NCBI RefSeq assembly: GCF_001990485.1
Contig: NZ_LBFC01000022.1
Location: forward strand, 1 to 64,000
DNA length: 64,000 nt
Direction of reading: 5' to 3'
DNA from: Thermosipho affectus
GTDB lineage: Bacteria; Thermotogota; Thermotogae; Thermotogales; Fervidobacteriaceae
Each line of letters begins with the position of its first letter. The stretch's first letter is position 1. The notes beneath the pieces are model-generated. The model had not been told where the DNA came from. It ran no database searches and worked only from the letters and a program-made list of their open reading frames with translations. The position numbers and the translations under genes are program-made. Below are positions 7,912-16,615 of this stretch, one piece after another.

Positions 7912-7939
7912 TTGAATAATTTCAATTTTATGTTAAAAT
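7912..7939 (+). promoter_or_regulatory. Promoter of the mbx operon with an overlapping palindrome
   Basis: TTGAAT (7912-7917), 16 bases, TAAAAT (7934-7939) with TGT before the -10. A short inverted repeat TTGAA-TAAT-TTCAA (7912-7925) covers the -35 and could bind a regulator; it does not match Rex. The rest of the 300-base spacer between rex and mbxA is AT-rich and shows no gene. Confidence 0.6.
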
Positions 7940-8018
7940 ACACTTAGAAAGTGGACATTATAACTCGGGATTTAATAACGAATTCAAATTTATTATTCTT
8001 TATAAAGGAGGGAACGTT

Positions 8019-8501
8019 ATGAGCTTGTCGACCTTTTTTGTGACCTATTTCACATGGATATTACTAACAGGTTATAGTAATGTTTCAGAACTTATTGTCG
8101 GTTTTTTTGTATCGCTTGTTATTTCCATGATATTTAAAAAGTATTATGGAATAAAATTTGACAAGTTATTTTTAGTAAGATTTGTGAAATTTGTGTTAAT
8201 ATATCTTCCTGTTTTTATATGGGAGATGATAAAGGCGAATTTTGATGTAGCTGTACGTGTTTTAAATCCTAAACTTCCTATTAATCCCGGATTTGTTAAG
8301 CTTAACACAAATTTAACAAAAGATAGTTCAAAGTTTGCGCTTGCAAACTCTATAACTTTAACTCCAGGTACTTTAACATTAGATGTTAAAGAAGATGTCC
8401 TCTATGTTCATTGGATTGACGTTAAAACTACAGAAGAAGGAGAAAAGAAAAAATACATTTCGGAAAAATTTGAAAAAATTCTAAAGGGGGTATTTGAATG
8501 A
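8019..8501 (+). CDS. mbxA: Mbx-type complex, antiporter subunit A (MrpE/MnhE-like)
   Basis: A 160-residue membrane protein of the MrpE/MnhE family with two N-terminal hydrophobic segments, then a cytoplasmic domain containing NSITLTPGTLTLDV, the family signature. It is the first gene of a 14-gene run with overlapping or nearly overlapping ends. The order of the first thirteen matches archaeal mbxABCDFGHH'MJKLN (membrane-bound sulfane reductase or Mbx of Pyrococcus). The start follows AAGGAGGGAAC. The subunit belongs to the sodium/proton antiporter-like half of the complex. Confidence 0.88.
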   Translation: MSLSTFFVTYFTWILLTGYSNVSELIVGFFVSLVISMIFKKYYGIKFDKLFLVRFVKFVLIYLPVFIWEMIKANFDVAVRVLNPKLPINPGFVKLNTNLTKDSSKFALANSITLTPGTLTLDVKEDVLYVHWIDVKTTEEGEKKKYISEKFEKILKGVFE

Positions 8502-8755
8502 TTTTCTTACAATACATTTATTTTGTGCTTGTGGGTTTTGGAGCCTTATTATCTTTTTTAAGAATCTTATTTGGACCTACAAGTGCAGACAGAGTTGCCG
8601 CCCTTGATACTTTAAACGTAGTTTTAACTGGAACAATAGTTTTTTTGGCATTGATTTTTAACAATGGATTGTATCTTGACATAGCACTGGTTTATGGCTT
8701 GTTATCTTTTGTTGAAACTGTAGTTATTGCACGATATTTGGAGGGGAAAAAATGA
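8498..8755 (+). CDS. mbxB: Mbx-type complex, antiporter subunit B (MrpF/MnhF-like)
   Basis: This 85-residue protein has three predicted membrane helices and the MrpF signature FGPTSADRVAALDTLN with the conserved Asp in helix 2. The start overlaps the end of the previous gene (TGATG-type coupling). Length is normal for MrpF. It acts as a small structural subunit of the ion-translocating arm. Confidence 0.88.
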   Translation: MIFLQYIYFVLVGFGALLSFLRILFGPTSADRVAALDTLNVVLTGTIVFLALIFNNGLYLDIALVYGLLSFVETVVIARYLEGKK

Positions 8756-9072
8756 TTATAGTGGGATATATACTGATTGTAATTGGTGCGTTTTTTTATT
8801 TTTTGGGAGGACTTGGGATTTTTAGGATGCCTGATGTTTACAATAGGCTTCAAGCTGGTACCAAAGCTACTACTTTGGGTTCGTTTTCTGTTGTATTAGG
8901 TGTGGGGCTTGTTGATATTGATTATTTACCAAAAGCTTTATTGATAATAGCATTTATTGCTTTGACTAACCCTGTCGGGAGTTCAGTTTTAGCTAGAGCA
9001 GCGTATTTGAAAGGGATTAAACCTACGGAAAAAACTATAGTTGATGAATACAAAGGTGGTGGAGAAGAATGA
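8752..9072 (+). CDS. mbxC: Mbx-type complex, antiporter subunit C (MrpG/MnhG-like)
   Basis: A 106-residue, three-helix protein with the MrpG motif GLGIFRMPDVYNRLQAGTKA followed by the TLG...GVGL segment. It overlaps the previous gene by four bases (ATGA). Its role is as for MrpG: part of the ion-transfer module. Confidence 0.88.
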   Translation: MIIVGYILIVIGAFFYFLGGLGIFRMPDVYNRLQAGTKATTLGSFSVVLGVGLVDIDYLPKALLIIAFIALTNPVGSSVLARAAYLKGIKPTEKTIVDEYKGGGEE

Positions 9073-9308
9073 CAATCATCACTATTTTTGTAGGGGTCTT
9101 GATGATTATGTCAGGAATTTATGCAGTAGAGGCAAAAAAAATACTTGATTCTTTTATAGCACTTTCGCTTTTGAGCTTGTTGTCTGTGTTTTTGTTTGTA
9201 ATTATGAAAGCTCCAGATGTTGCTATTACAGAAGCATCGGTGGGGGCCGGCTTGACAACAGCAGTATTAATTTTAGCTTTGAGAAGAATAGGTGGTGAGA
9301 AAAAATGA
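9069..9308 (+). CDS. mbxD: Mbx-type complex, subunit D (DUF4040, MrpA C-terminal-like)
   Basis: This 79-residue three-helix protein carries MKAPDVAITEASVGAGL, the DUF4040 signature that in MrpA lies near the C-terminal part. Here it is a separate protein, as in archaeal Mbh and Mbx. It overlaps both neighbours by four bases. Confidence 0.86.
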   Translation: MTIITIFVGVLMIMSGIYAVEAKKILDSFIALSLLSLLSVFLFVIMKAPDVAITEASVGAGLTTAVLILALRRIGGEKK

Positions 9309-10024
9309 GAAGATTTTTTTCCGTTTTAATAGTATTAGGTTTGATTTTGTTCTTATCAAATTCTTTATCTATTCTTCCAAAATATGGACAGGCAAAAATT
9401 TCTAAAGTTTCGGATGCTTATATAAATAAAAGTGTGAATAGTGAAAAAAGAGAGGTTAAGTTTGGTGAAACTAAGGATTTGGAAGATGGTGCCGCAAATG
9501 TTGTAACTTCAATAGTGGTTGATTACAGATCTTTTGATACTTTAGGTGAAGTTACGGTACTTTTCACTTCGGCATTAGGTGTGGGTTTTGTTTTACATGG
9601 GATTAGAAGAAAAAAATATGGAAGAATGCCCAATTTTGTTTTGAGGGTATCTGTGGGGATTTTATTACCACTAATACTTTTGTTTGGAACTTATGTATTT
9701 ATTCACGGTCATCTTACACCTGGTGGAGGATTTCCAGGTGGAACGATAATAGCTGTGGGAATACTTTTATTGTATTTATCAAACGAAGAATTTTCTCTTT
9801 CAAAAACATCCAAATTTGTCGAAGGCTTTGCGGGAAGTCTATACGTAATTTTGGGATTAATTGGATTGGCCGTAGGAGGAGTGTTTCTTGTTAATTTCCT
9901 TCCAACAGGAGTAATAGGTACTTTGTTTAGTGCTGGTATTATACCAATTGTATATATTTTAATTGGATTTAAGGTTGGAGCGGAATTATCTGGAGTAATT
10001 TCCGATATGTACAGGGAGGGATGA
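9305..10024 (+). CDS. mbxF: Mbx-type complex, subunit F (MbhE/MrpA-tail fused to MrpB/MnhB)
   Basis: The 239-residue protein joins two modules. Residues 1-100 have an N-terminal helix, a soluble segment and the motif VDYRSFDTLGEVTVLF found in MbhE and the MrpA tail. Residues 110-239 are MnhB-like, with GTYVFIHGHLTPGGGFPGG, its signature. In Pyrococcus Mbh these are two proteins (E and F); in Mbx they are joined, which supports an Mbx rather than an Mbh type. Overlaps both neighbours by four bases. Confidence 0.86.
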   Translation: MRRFFSVLIVLGLILFLSNSLSILPKYGQAKISKVSDAYINKSVNSEKREVKFGETKDLEDGAANVVTSIVVDYRSFDTLGEVTVLFTSALGVGFVLHGIRRKKYGRMPNFVLRVSVGILLPLILLFGTYVFIHGHLTPGGGFPGGTIIAVGILLLYLSNEEFSLSKTSKFVEGFAGSLYVILGLIGLAVGGVFLVNFLPTGVIGTLFSAGIIPIVYILIGFKVGAELSGVISDMYREG

Positions 10025-10368
10025 TAATGGTCTATTATATTGCTTTTGTTTTAATAGGAATAGGTATATACGGAATCTTAACTCAAAAAAATTTGTTTAA
10101 ATTTTTAGTATCTTTAACGATTATAGATACCGCGATAAATATATTTATAATTTCTCTTGGATATATTGAAGGAAAAGATGTACCAATATATTCTCAATAT
10201 ACCCCTGTTGCCAATTTTGTAGATCCATTACCACAAGCATTGGTACTTACAGCAATTGTAATTGGTGTTGGAACCCTTGCGCTTGGTGCATCTTTATTGA
10301 TAAAAGTTTACGAAAAATATGAAACTTTAGAAGTTGAAGAAATCGCCACAAAGGAGGCGAAAGAATGA
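10021..10368 (+). CDS. mbxG: Mbx-type complex, subunit G (MrpC/NuoK-like)
   Basis: A 115-residue three-helix membrane protein related to MrpC and NuoK. It has the expected Gly-rich first helix (LIGIGIYGILTQKNLFK) and, late in the chain, DPLPQALVLTAIVIGVG, which is the MrpC signature. It sits at the junction of the antiporter-like and quinone-like halves in related structures. Confidence 0.88.
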   Translation: MIMVYYIAFVLIGIGIYGILTQKNLFKFLVSLTIIDTAINIFIISLGYIEGKDVPIYSQYTPVANFVDPLPQALVLTAIVIGVGTLALGASLLIKVYEKYETLEVEEIATKEAKE

Positions 10369-11714
10369 CGGCGTTGCTTGTTGTTGTACCTTTACTTTCT
10401 GCATTTTTGTTTGTACCTTTTAAGGAAAAGGCAAAATATGTCCTGCCATTTATAGTTATTATTAACCTTTTTTTATTGATGAATTTTCCTGTTAATTCCA
10501 CGGTGCAAATGGGAGGATGGAAGGCACCATTTGGAATTGTTTTAGTTTTAGATTCTGCAAGTTTTAACACACTTTTGGTTGTTAACATAATATTTTTAAT
10601 TGTTTCGTTGATACCTCAAATTGCCAATGGTTTATCGATAGTAGTGTTGATTTTACTTTCTTCATTGAATGGAATAATTTTAACCGGTGATATTTTCAAC
10701 TCATTTGTTTTCTTAGAAATAACAGCGGCTGGAGCTTACATTATTGCATCTTCAAAGAAAAATTATTATGGTGCGTATAAATATCTTATTGTTGGAAGTG
10801 TTGCAGGTGGATTTTATCTTTTAGGTGTTATATATGCATATATAGGAACAGGTTCTTTGAATTTTGCAGATATTTCGCTTAACATGAAAAGTTCATTTTT
10901 GCCTTATGTTACCCTTATGTTGTTTATAGGTTTGGCGGTTGAAAGCAAAATTTTACCATTAGCAGGTTGGATTCCAGACGTTTATGCTTCTGGATCTGCA
11001 ATAACACCAACTATTTTGGCTACAAGTGTAACTTTCTCAATGTTTTACCTTTTAAGTAGGATATTTATCACAATCTTCAACGGTTATTTTTTGGATGTTT
11101 TGTATGTTTTTGGATTGATTACTTTGGTATTAGCTGAAATTGCCGCATTTAGACAGGAAAATCTTCTAAAAGCGCTTGCGTTTTCCTCTATAGCACAAGC
11201 GGGTTTAGTATTAAGTGTGCTTTCTCTCAATACATCTAACGCATTAACTGCTGCTTATTTTCATTTGTTGAATGATGCAACGTCAAAAATAATTTTGTTT
11301 GTTATTGGTGCAACCTTAATAGGAAGTTTTATGAATAACAAAACTGCAGGTATTTCCTTTAGTATTGCATCGTTTTCGTTAATTGGCTTTCCACTTTTTG
11401 CAGGATTTAGAAGTAAATTGTTAATTTTGCAAAGTGCATTTGAAAAAGGGGATTATTTGTTACCTGCGCTTTTGTTGTTTTCAACTATAATAGAAGCTGC
11501 ATATTTGTTGAGGTGGAATATAAAGCTTTGGTATGGTAAGTATAAAAAAGATTCTAATATTTCATGGAATATTTTGTTAATTGCTTTGGTGTTATCTCTA
11601 CTTTTAATCTATATAGGTATATGCCCTGAAATGTATCTAAAGATATCTGAAAACATATCACAAGGTATAATGAGCTCTCAGACGTATATTAATAACGTTT
11701 TAGGAGGGATGTAA
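10365..11714 (+). CDS. mbxH: Mbx-type complex, ion-pump subunit H (MrpD/NuoN-like)
   Basis: This 449-residue protein has about 14 predicted membrane helices. It shows proton-pump landmarks: FLEITAAGAYIIAS with the Glu of helix 5, ESKILPLAGWIPDVYASG with the Lys and Pro of the broken helix 7, and FSSIAQAGLVL. It is one of two antiporter-like channels in this operon, the usual Mbx arrangement (H and H'). Confidence 0.9.
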   Translation: MTALLVVVPLLSAFLFVPFKEKAKYVLPFIVIINLFLLMNFPVNSTVQMGGWKAPFGIVLVLDSASFNTLLVVNIIFLIVSLIPQIANGLSIVVLILLSSLNGIILTGDIFNSFVFLEITAAGAYIIASSKKNYYGAYKYLIVGSVAGGFYLLGVIYAYIGTGSLNFADISLNMKSSFLPYVTLMLFIGLAVESKILPLAGWIPDVYASGSAITPTILATSVTFSMFYLLSRIFITIFNGYFLDVLYVFGLITLVLAEIAAFRQENLLKALAFSSIAQAGLVLSVLSLNTSNALTAAYFHLLNDATSKIILFVIGATLIGSFMNNKTAGISFSIASFSLIGFPLFAGFRSKLLILQSAFEKGDYLLPALLLFSTIIEAAYLLRWNIKLWYGKYKKDSNISWNILLIALVLSLLLIYIGICPEMYLKISENISQGIMSSQTYINNVLGGM

Positions 11715-13556
11715 ATGATATCCTTAACTAATTTAATTTTGGTTTTTCTTTTTGGTTCAGTTGTAAGTTATCTGTTGACAAAATCTAACAGAGTTTTAGG
11801 TTCAATATTTAACTTTTTACTCACCGCGTATGCACTTTATGAAATTTGGAATTTAAATATAAATTATAGTGAAAAACTTTTTGGACTTTTTAACAATTTA
11901 GAAAGTACATTTAAAGTTACATATTTAGGGAAGTATTTTGCTTTAGTAAGTATGATTATAATTTCTTTTGTGGCATTTTTTATAATTGAATGGATTAAGA
12001 AAAAGGGTATTAAACCTGCCGCTTTTAACGCTTTTATGTTGATTATGATTTCTGGAGTTTTAGGGGTATTTTTTGCAAATGACTTGTTAACTCTTTACAT
12101 TTTTTGGGAATTAGCCGTTTTGGGTTCATTTTTGATAGTTCCCATGGGAAAAGAAGATTCAAAAAAAGCAGCTGTAATTTATGCTGTGACAAGTGCCATT
12201 GGAAGTTACATGTACCTTTATGCAACCTTTGCAATTTTTAAGAGGTATGGTGTGCTTTCGTTTGAACAGGTATCTCAGCAATTAGTTAATGATTCGTCGT
12301 TGTTTAAATGGTTTATAATTTTATTTATTGCAAGTGCTGGTATAGCAAAAAGTGGAATTTTTCCACTCCATACTTGGCTTAGAATTACCCACGGTAACGC
12401 TCCAGATGCGTTTAGTGCAGTCTTATCTGGGCAATTGGTAAAAATGGGATCTTATGTTTTGGCAATTGCAATATCTGTTTTTCCAACTGTTCAAATGTTT
12501 TCTTCATTTTATCATGGGATCCCACTACTTAATTACCTTTTAATTTGGCTTGGTAATATTTCAATATTAATTGGTACGTTTATGGCAATTAGGCAAAATG
12601 ATATGAAACAACTAATTGCATTTTCATCTATTGCAAATGGTGGATACATCCTCGTGGGATTGGGAACTATGAATTCAATAGGTTATGCAGGTGGATTGTT
12701 TCATGTATTTAACCATGCAATAGCTGCTGCTATGATTTTCTTATCTTTTGCAGCAGTTGTGTATAGGACGGGAACTACGAAGATTGATGAAATGGGTGGA
12801 TTAATTTGGAGAATGCCATGGACATTTGTTACATATCTTGTTGGAATAATTTCACTTGCGGGGATACCACCTACAAGCGGATTTATATCAAAGTGGATGA
12901 TTTTTAGTGCGCTTGTCAACAAGGGTATGTTTATCACGTTGGCAATTACATTTATTGGAAGTGTCGGATCTTTTCTTTATGTTTTTAGACCATTAGCAGG
13001 TGTATTTTTGGGGCAGCTAAAGAGAAAACATGCGGATGTAAAAGAAGTCCCAGGTATTATGTTAATACCTATGTTGTTGTTTGTTGTTCTGGTACTTTTT
13101 ATTGGAGTTTATCCAAAGCCAGTTTTAGATTATATAAGTTCAATAGAGAAAGTTCTTGGAATAAAACCTATTTCATACAGTGGATTTGAGATAGTAACTC
13201 CGTTGGGTAAGTGGAATACTTTAACAGTTTTTACAATGTTTGCAGTAGGTTTTATAATCGCAACAGTTTTGTATTTGATATTCCCAAGGGGAAAGAGGGT
13301 TGAATTAACTGATCAATATACTGGTGGGGATTACTTATACAATTATGACTTGTACCACTATGCGACAGGATTTTATAGGTTTATTGAACGATTGTACGAT
13401 AGACATCCATCTTTTGAAAAATTGTATGGTATGTTAGCTGTGTTCTTTAGATCAATTGGTGATATTGTAACTGATTTGATTTATAAACCAAGTCCGAGTG
13501 GATACGTTTTTTGGATTTCTGTTGTAATCCTCATAATATATTGGGTGAGGTGGTAA
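11715..13556 (+). CDS. mbxH': Mbx-type complex, second ion-pump subunit H' (MrpD/NuoL/M-like)
   Basis: A 613-residue protein, longer than H, again with pump landmarks: IFWELAVLGSFLIVP, AKSGIFPLHTWLRITHGNAPDAFSA, FSSIANGGYILVG, GIPPTSGFISKW. After the core of about 14 helices (to residue ~500) there is a hydrophilic extension and a final membrane helix (residues ~590-610), as in NuoL-like lateral-helix subunits. The ATG follows GGAGGGATGTAA, with the stop of H inside the ribosome binding region. Confidence 0.9.
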   Translation: MISLTNLILVFLFGSVVSYLLTKSNRVLGSIFNFLLTAYALYEIWNLNINYSEKLFGLFNNLESTFKVTYLGKYFALVSMIIISFVAFFIIEWIKKKGIKPAAFNAFMLIMISGVLGVFFANDLLTLYIFWELAVLGSFLIVPMGKEDSKKAAVIYAVTSAIGSYMYLYATFAIFKRYGVLSFEQVSQQLVNDSSLFKWFIILFIASAGIAKSGIFPLHTWLRITHGNAPDAFSAVLSGQLVKMGSYVLAIAISVFPTVQMFSSFYHGIPLLNYLLIWLGNISILIGTFMAIRQNDMKQLIAFSSIANGGYILVGLGTMNSIGYAGGLFHVFNHAIAAAMIFLSFAAVVYRTGTTKIDEMGGLIWRMPWTFVTYLVGIISLAGIPPTSGFISKWMIFSALVNKGMFITLAITFIGSVGSFLYVFRPLAGVFLGQLKRKHADVKEVPGIMLIPMLLFVVLVLFIGVYPKPVLDYISSIEKVLGIKPISYSGFEIVTPLGKWNTLTVFTMFAVGFIIATVLYLIFPRGKRVELTDQYTGGDYLYNYDLYHYATGFYRFIERLYDRHPSFEKLYGMLAVFFRSIGDIVTDLIYKPSPSGYVFWISVVILIIYWVRW

Positions 13557-13559
13557 GAG

Positions 13560-14441
13560 ATGACAATATTAAAGGTAATTGCAGTTTTATTAACGGGATT
13601 TTTTGTTGGATTAACTCTAGAAGGAATTGCAAGGAAAATAATGGCCAGAGTACAAAGAAGGTATGGCCCGCCTTGGTATCAGAATTTTATAGATGTTTTC
13701 AAGGCTCTTTCAAAAAGAGGAATTTCTCATGGTTGGATTTTTGATTTTGGAATCTTAATGGCATTGGGAGGAGTTATTGCAACTTTAGCTTTTGTACCAT
13801 TGGGGGATTTAGTTGCATTTCCTGGACTTGACAATATTTTTATAATAGTGTATTTGTTTGCAGTTGGAGCACTTGGAATGGCAATGGGAATGGTTGGTTC
13901 TGGGAATCCTAATGCTAGTATAGGGGTTGCAAGAGCTTTAACTCAAATGCTTGGTTATGAACTACCTTATTTAATTTCTATAGCAGGTGTTTTGTATTAT
14001 TATAAAACCAGTTCTGTGTCTGGGTTGATGATGGCTCAGCAGGATACTTGGACTTTATTTAAAATGCCAATAGGTGGAATTGTTGCTTTTGTTTCGCTGC
14101 TTGGAATGCTGGGTAAAAAACCTTTTGATACACCTATTGCACCTGCTGAAATTGCGTCTGGTCCAATGGTGGAACTGTCTGCCAAATATATGGGACTTTT
14201 AATGTTAATGCATACTTTTTCGATATTCGTTGAAATAGGATTGTTTGTGGATATATTCCTTGGAGTAAGTAATTATTTTACATTTCTTTTGAAATTTACT
14301 ATAGTTTGGATAATTGCAACATTAATTTCATCGGTTTTGCCAAGATTTAGAATAGAACAAGTTGTTAAATTTTATTGGAAAGTACCGTTAAGTTTAGCGT
14401 TTGTCCAGGTTTTATTTGTATTACTTGGTTGGGTATTTTAG
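13560..14441 (+). CDS. mbxM: Mbx-type complex, membrane anchor subunit M (NuoH-like)
   Basis: This 293-residue protein has about eight predicted membrane helices and the NuoH-family cytoplasmic loops: ARVQRRYGPPWYQNFIDVFKAL near the start and GKKPFDTPIAPAEIASGPMVELSAKY in the middle, both rich in conserved charges. It links the peripheral arm (J, K, L, N) to the pump modules. Confidence 0.92.
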   Translation: MTILKVIAVLLTGFFVGLTLEGIARKIMARVQRRYGPPWYQNFIDVFKALSKRGISHGWIFDFGILMALGGVIATLAFVPLGDLVAFPGLDNIFIIVYLFAVGALGMAMGMVGSGNPNASIGVARALTQMLGYELPYLISIAGVLYYYKTSSVSGLMMAQQDTWTLFKMPIGGIVAFVSLLGMLGKKPFDTPIAPAEIASGPMVELSAKYMGLLMLMHTFSIFVEIGLFVDIFLGVSNYFTFLLKFTIVWIIATLISSVLPRFRIEQVVKFYWKVPLSLAFVQVLFVLLGWVF

Positions 14442-14453
14442 GAGGTGAAAGAA

Positions 14454-14996
14454 ATGGCCGTTGATGAAAGAAGTTTATGGGAAAAAATAGCAGATAAACT
14501 TAGAAGTAGATCATTGTGGATGCTACATTATTGTACAGGTTGTGGAGCTATGGAACTTCCTCCAACAATGACTTCAAGGTTTGATATGGAAAGATTTGGT
14601 ATGGGACCAATGGCTACTCCAAGGCAGGCGGATATTTTGTTTATAACTGGATATTTAAGTGCTAAAACACTTAGAAGGGTTATTTATACTTATGAAAAAA
14701 TGGCGGAACCTAGATATGTTATTGGATTTGGATCATGTACGTTAAACGGAGGTATATATTACGATTCATATGCTACAATAAACAGATTGGATTATTACAT
14801 TCCCGTGGATTTGTATATTGCGGGTTGTATGCCAAGACCTGAAGCATTACTTGAAGCATTTAATGAACTTATGAGGATGATAAGAAGAGGAGAAGCAAAT
14901 GGATGGAAAAAATACAAAGAAAATTATGAATGGTATAAACAGAATCAGATAAGATCCCTTGGGGAGGTGTTTGTACATGATGAATTCCATGAGTAA
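14454..14996 (+). CDS. mbxJ: Mbx-type complex, iron-sulfur subunit J (NuoB-like, [NiFe]-hydrogenase small subunit family)
   Basis: The ATG at 14454 is preferred over the in-frame GTG at 14445 because GGAGGTG overlaps the latter; this gives 180 residues. Four cysteines for the proximal 4Fe-4S cluster are visible: CTGCG, GSCTLNGG and AGCMPRPEA. The motif YCTGCGAMELPP is typical of the group 4 hydrogenase and complex I small subunits. Confidence 0.93.
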   Translation: MAVDERSLWEKIADKLRSRSLWMLHYCTGCGAMELPPTMTSRFDMERFGMGPMATPRQADILFITGYLSAKTLRRVIYTYEKMAEPRYVIGFGSCTLNGGIYYDSYATINRLDYYIPVDLYIAGCMPRPEALLEAFNELMRMIRRGEANGWKKYKENYEWYKQNQIRSLGEVFVHDEFHE

Positions 14997-15507
14997 TACA
15001 GTAGAGAAATTAAAAAGAATAGTTAATAATTTAGATATAACAAAGGTAGACGAGAGAGAAATAAAACTTGAATTACCAAATGAACAAGTTTTACCAACGC
15101 TTTTAGCTTTAAAAGAAGATGGATATTCACATTTATCTTTAATAACGGCAGTTGATTGGATAGATGAGGGAAAGTTTGAGCTTGTTTATATTCTCTATTC
15201 TTGGGACAATGGTGGAAAATTTTTGATTACAACAAAAATAAATAGGGATACTCCAAAATTTGTTACTGTAAAACACATGTGGCCTATTGCAAGATATTAC
15301 GAAAGAGAGCTCCATGAGTTTTTTGGAATAAAGTTTGAGGGAAATAATGATATGAGGCCGCTTTTCTTAGAAATGTGGGATGACATGCCACCTTTAAGAA
15401 AGGATTTTGATCCATTTGAGTATTCGAAAAGGAAATTTCCAGATAGGGAATATCAAAAGGATGTCATTCATGAAGCTAAGATAATAAGAGGTGATATAGA
15501 TGGGTGA
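14977..15507 (+). CDS. mbxK: Mbx-type complex, subunit K (NuoC-like)
   Basis: Starting at ATG 14977 (after GGGGAGGTGTTTGTAC, inside the tail of mbxJ) the protein has 176 residues. It has the NuoC signature YERELHEFFGIKFEGNNDMRPLFLE near residue 110-135 and PPLRKDF. It is a hydrophilic subunit that supports the catalytic L subunit and carries no cofactor. Confidence 0.9.
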   Translation: MMNSMSNTVEKLKRIVNNLDITKVDEREIKLELPNEQVLPTLLALKEDGYSHLSLITAVDWIDEGKFELVYILYSWDNGGKFLITTKINRDTPKFVTVKHMWPIARYYERELHEFFGIKFEGNNDMRPLFLEMWDDMPPLRKDFDPFEYSKRKFPDREYQKDVIHEAKIIRGDIDG

Positions 15508-16603
15508 AGTAAAGCTCTTTTTTGGTCCTAACCATCCGGGAATGCACGGTAATTTTAGTGTCCATATGTATGTTGAAGGGGATACTGTTGAAAAAGCAAG
15601 ACCGTTACCTGGTTTTTTGCATAGAGGTTTTGAGAAGCTAATGGAAAGAAGACTTTGGTATCAGAATCTTGCATTAATCCCAAGGATTTGTGTGCCTGAA
15701 CCAGATATTAATGAAGCATGTTATGCAATGGCTGTTGAAAAGATTGCAAAGATAGATGTTCCTGAAAGAGCCCAATGGATAAGGATGATTGTTTTAGAAT
15801 TGGCAAGGATTGCAAGTCATTTAATGAGTTTTCCGGGTATTGGCGGCACTATTGGCCTTTATACAAGTTCATTTTGGGGAGTATCGGATAGAGATCGTAT
15901 TTTAGATATTTTTGAAAGTTTAACTGGTGCAAGAGTTTATCATATGTACATAATACCCGGAGGAGTTAGAAAAGATTTAACTCCAAAGATACAAGATTTA
16001 ATCTTTAATACTTTAAATTACATTGAAGAAAGATTGGGAGAATATGAAACTTTGATTTTTAAGAATAGGATAGTTCATACGAGATTAAAAGGAATAGCTT
16101 TATTAGATAAGGAAACAGCATTAGAGCTTGGTGTTACTGGAGTTGGCCTTAGAGCGACAGGAGTGCCGTATGATATTAGAAAAGTTGATTCTTATTTGTT
16201 CTACGATAAAGTTGATTTTGAAGTTCCTACAGCTACTGAAGGAGATGCATATGCAAGGGTATATCTTAAATATCTTGAGATATACCAAAGTATAAAAATA
16301 ATTAGGCAATGTCTTGAAAAAATGCCAGAAGGAAAAATTAATGTTCCAATTAGTGAAGGTAACGCCCTTAGGTATAGAGTACCAAAAGGTCAAGCTTACG
16401 TGCATATAGAATCAACAAGAGGAGAGTATGGTTATTATATGGTTTCAGATGGAGGAGAAAAACCATATAGAGTAGCAGTACGTGGGGCTTCATATCCTCA
16501 AACATTTATAGGTATAGAAAAGTATTTGCCTGGAACAAGAATAGAAGATGTTCCAATTTGGCTTTCAACAATGGATGTTTGTGCTCCAGAGGTAGATAGA
16601 TAA
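15500..16603 (+). CDS. mbxL: Mbx-type complex, catalytic-like subunit L (NuoD / [NiFe]-hydrogenase large subunit family)
   Basis: This 367-residue protein has the large-subunit fold (FGPNHPGMHG at the start, LPGFLHRGFEKLMERR, RASYPQ-like RGASYPQTF late). Hydrogenases bind NiFe through two CxxC pairs. Here only one Cys of each pair remains: Cys64 in RICVPEPD and Cys361 in DVCAPEVDR. It is therefore not a hydrogenase. Loss of half the cysteines is what is known for Mbx/MBS L subunits of Pyrococcus. The start overlaps the end of K by eight bases. Confidence 0.9.
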   Translation: MGEVKLFFGPNHPGMHGNFSVHMYVEGDTVEKARPLPGFLHRGFEKLMERRLWYQNLALIPRICVPEPDINEACYAMAVEKIAKIDVPERAQWIRMIVLELARIASHLMSFPGIGGTIGLYTSSFWGVSDRDRILDIFESLTGARVYHMYIIPGGVRKDLTPKIQDLIFNTLNYIEERLGEYETLIFKNRIVHTRLKGIALLDKETALELGVTGVGLRATGVPYDIRKVDSYLFYDKVDFEVPTATEGDAYARVYLKYLEIYQSIKIIRQCLEKMPEGKINVPISEGNALRYRVPKGQAYVHIESTRGEYGYYMVSDGGEKPYRVAVRGASYPQTFIGIEKYLPGTRIEDVPIWLSTMDVCAPEVDR

Positions 16604-16615
16604 GGAGGGGACATA

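Noticed and set aside
7905-7926. Third Rex operator before mbxA
   Set aside because: A TTGTGA half-site is present, but the second half does not match at the required spacing; only a different TTGAA/TTCAA palindrome is seen.
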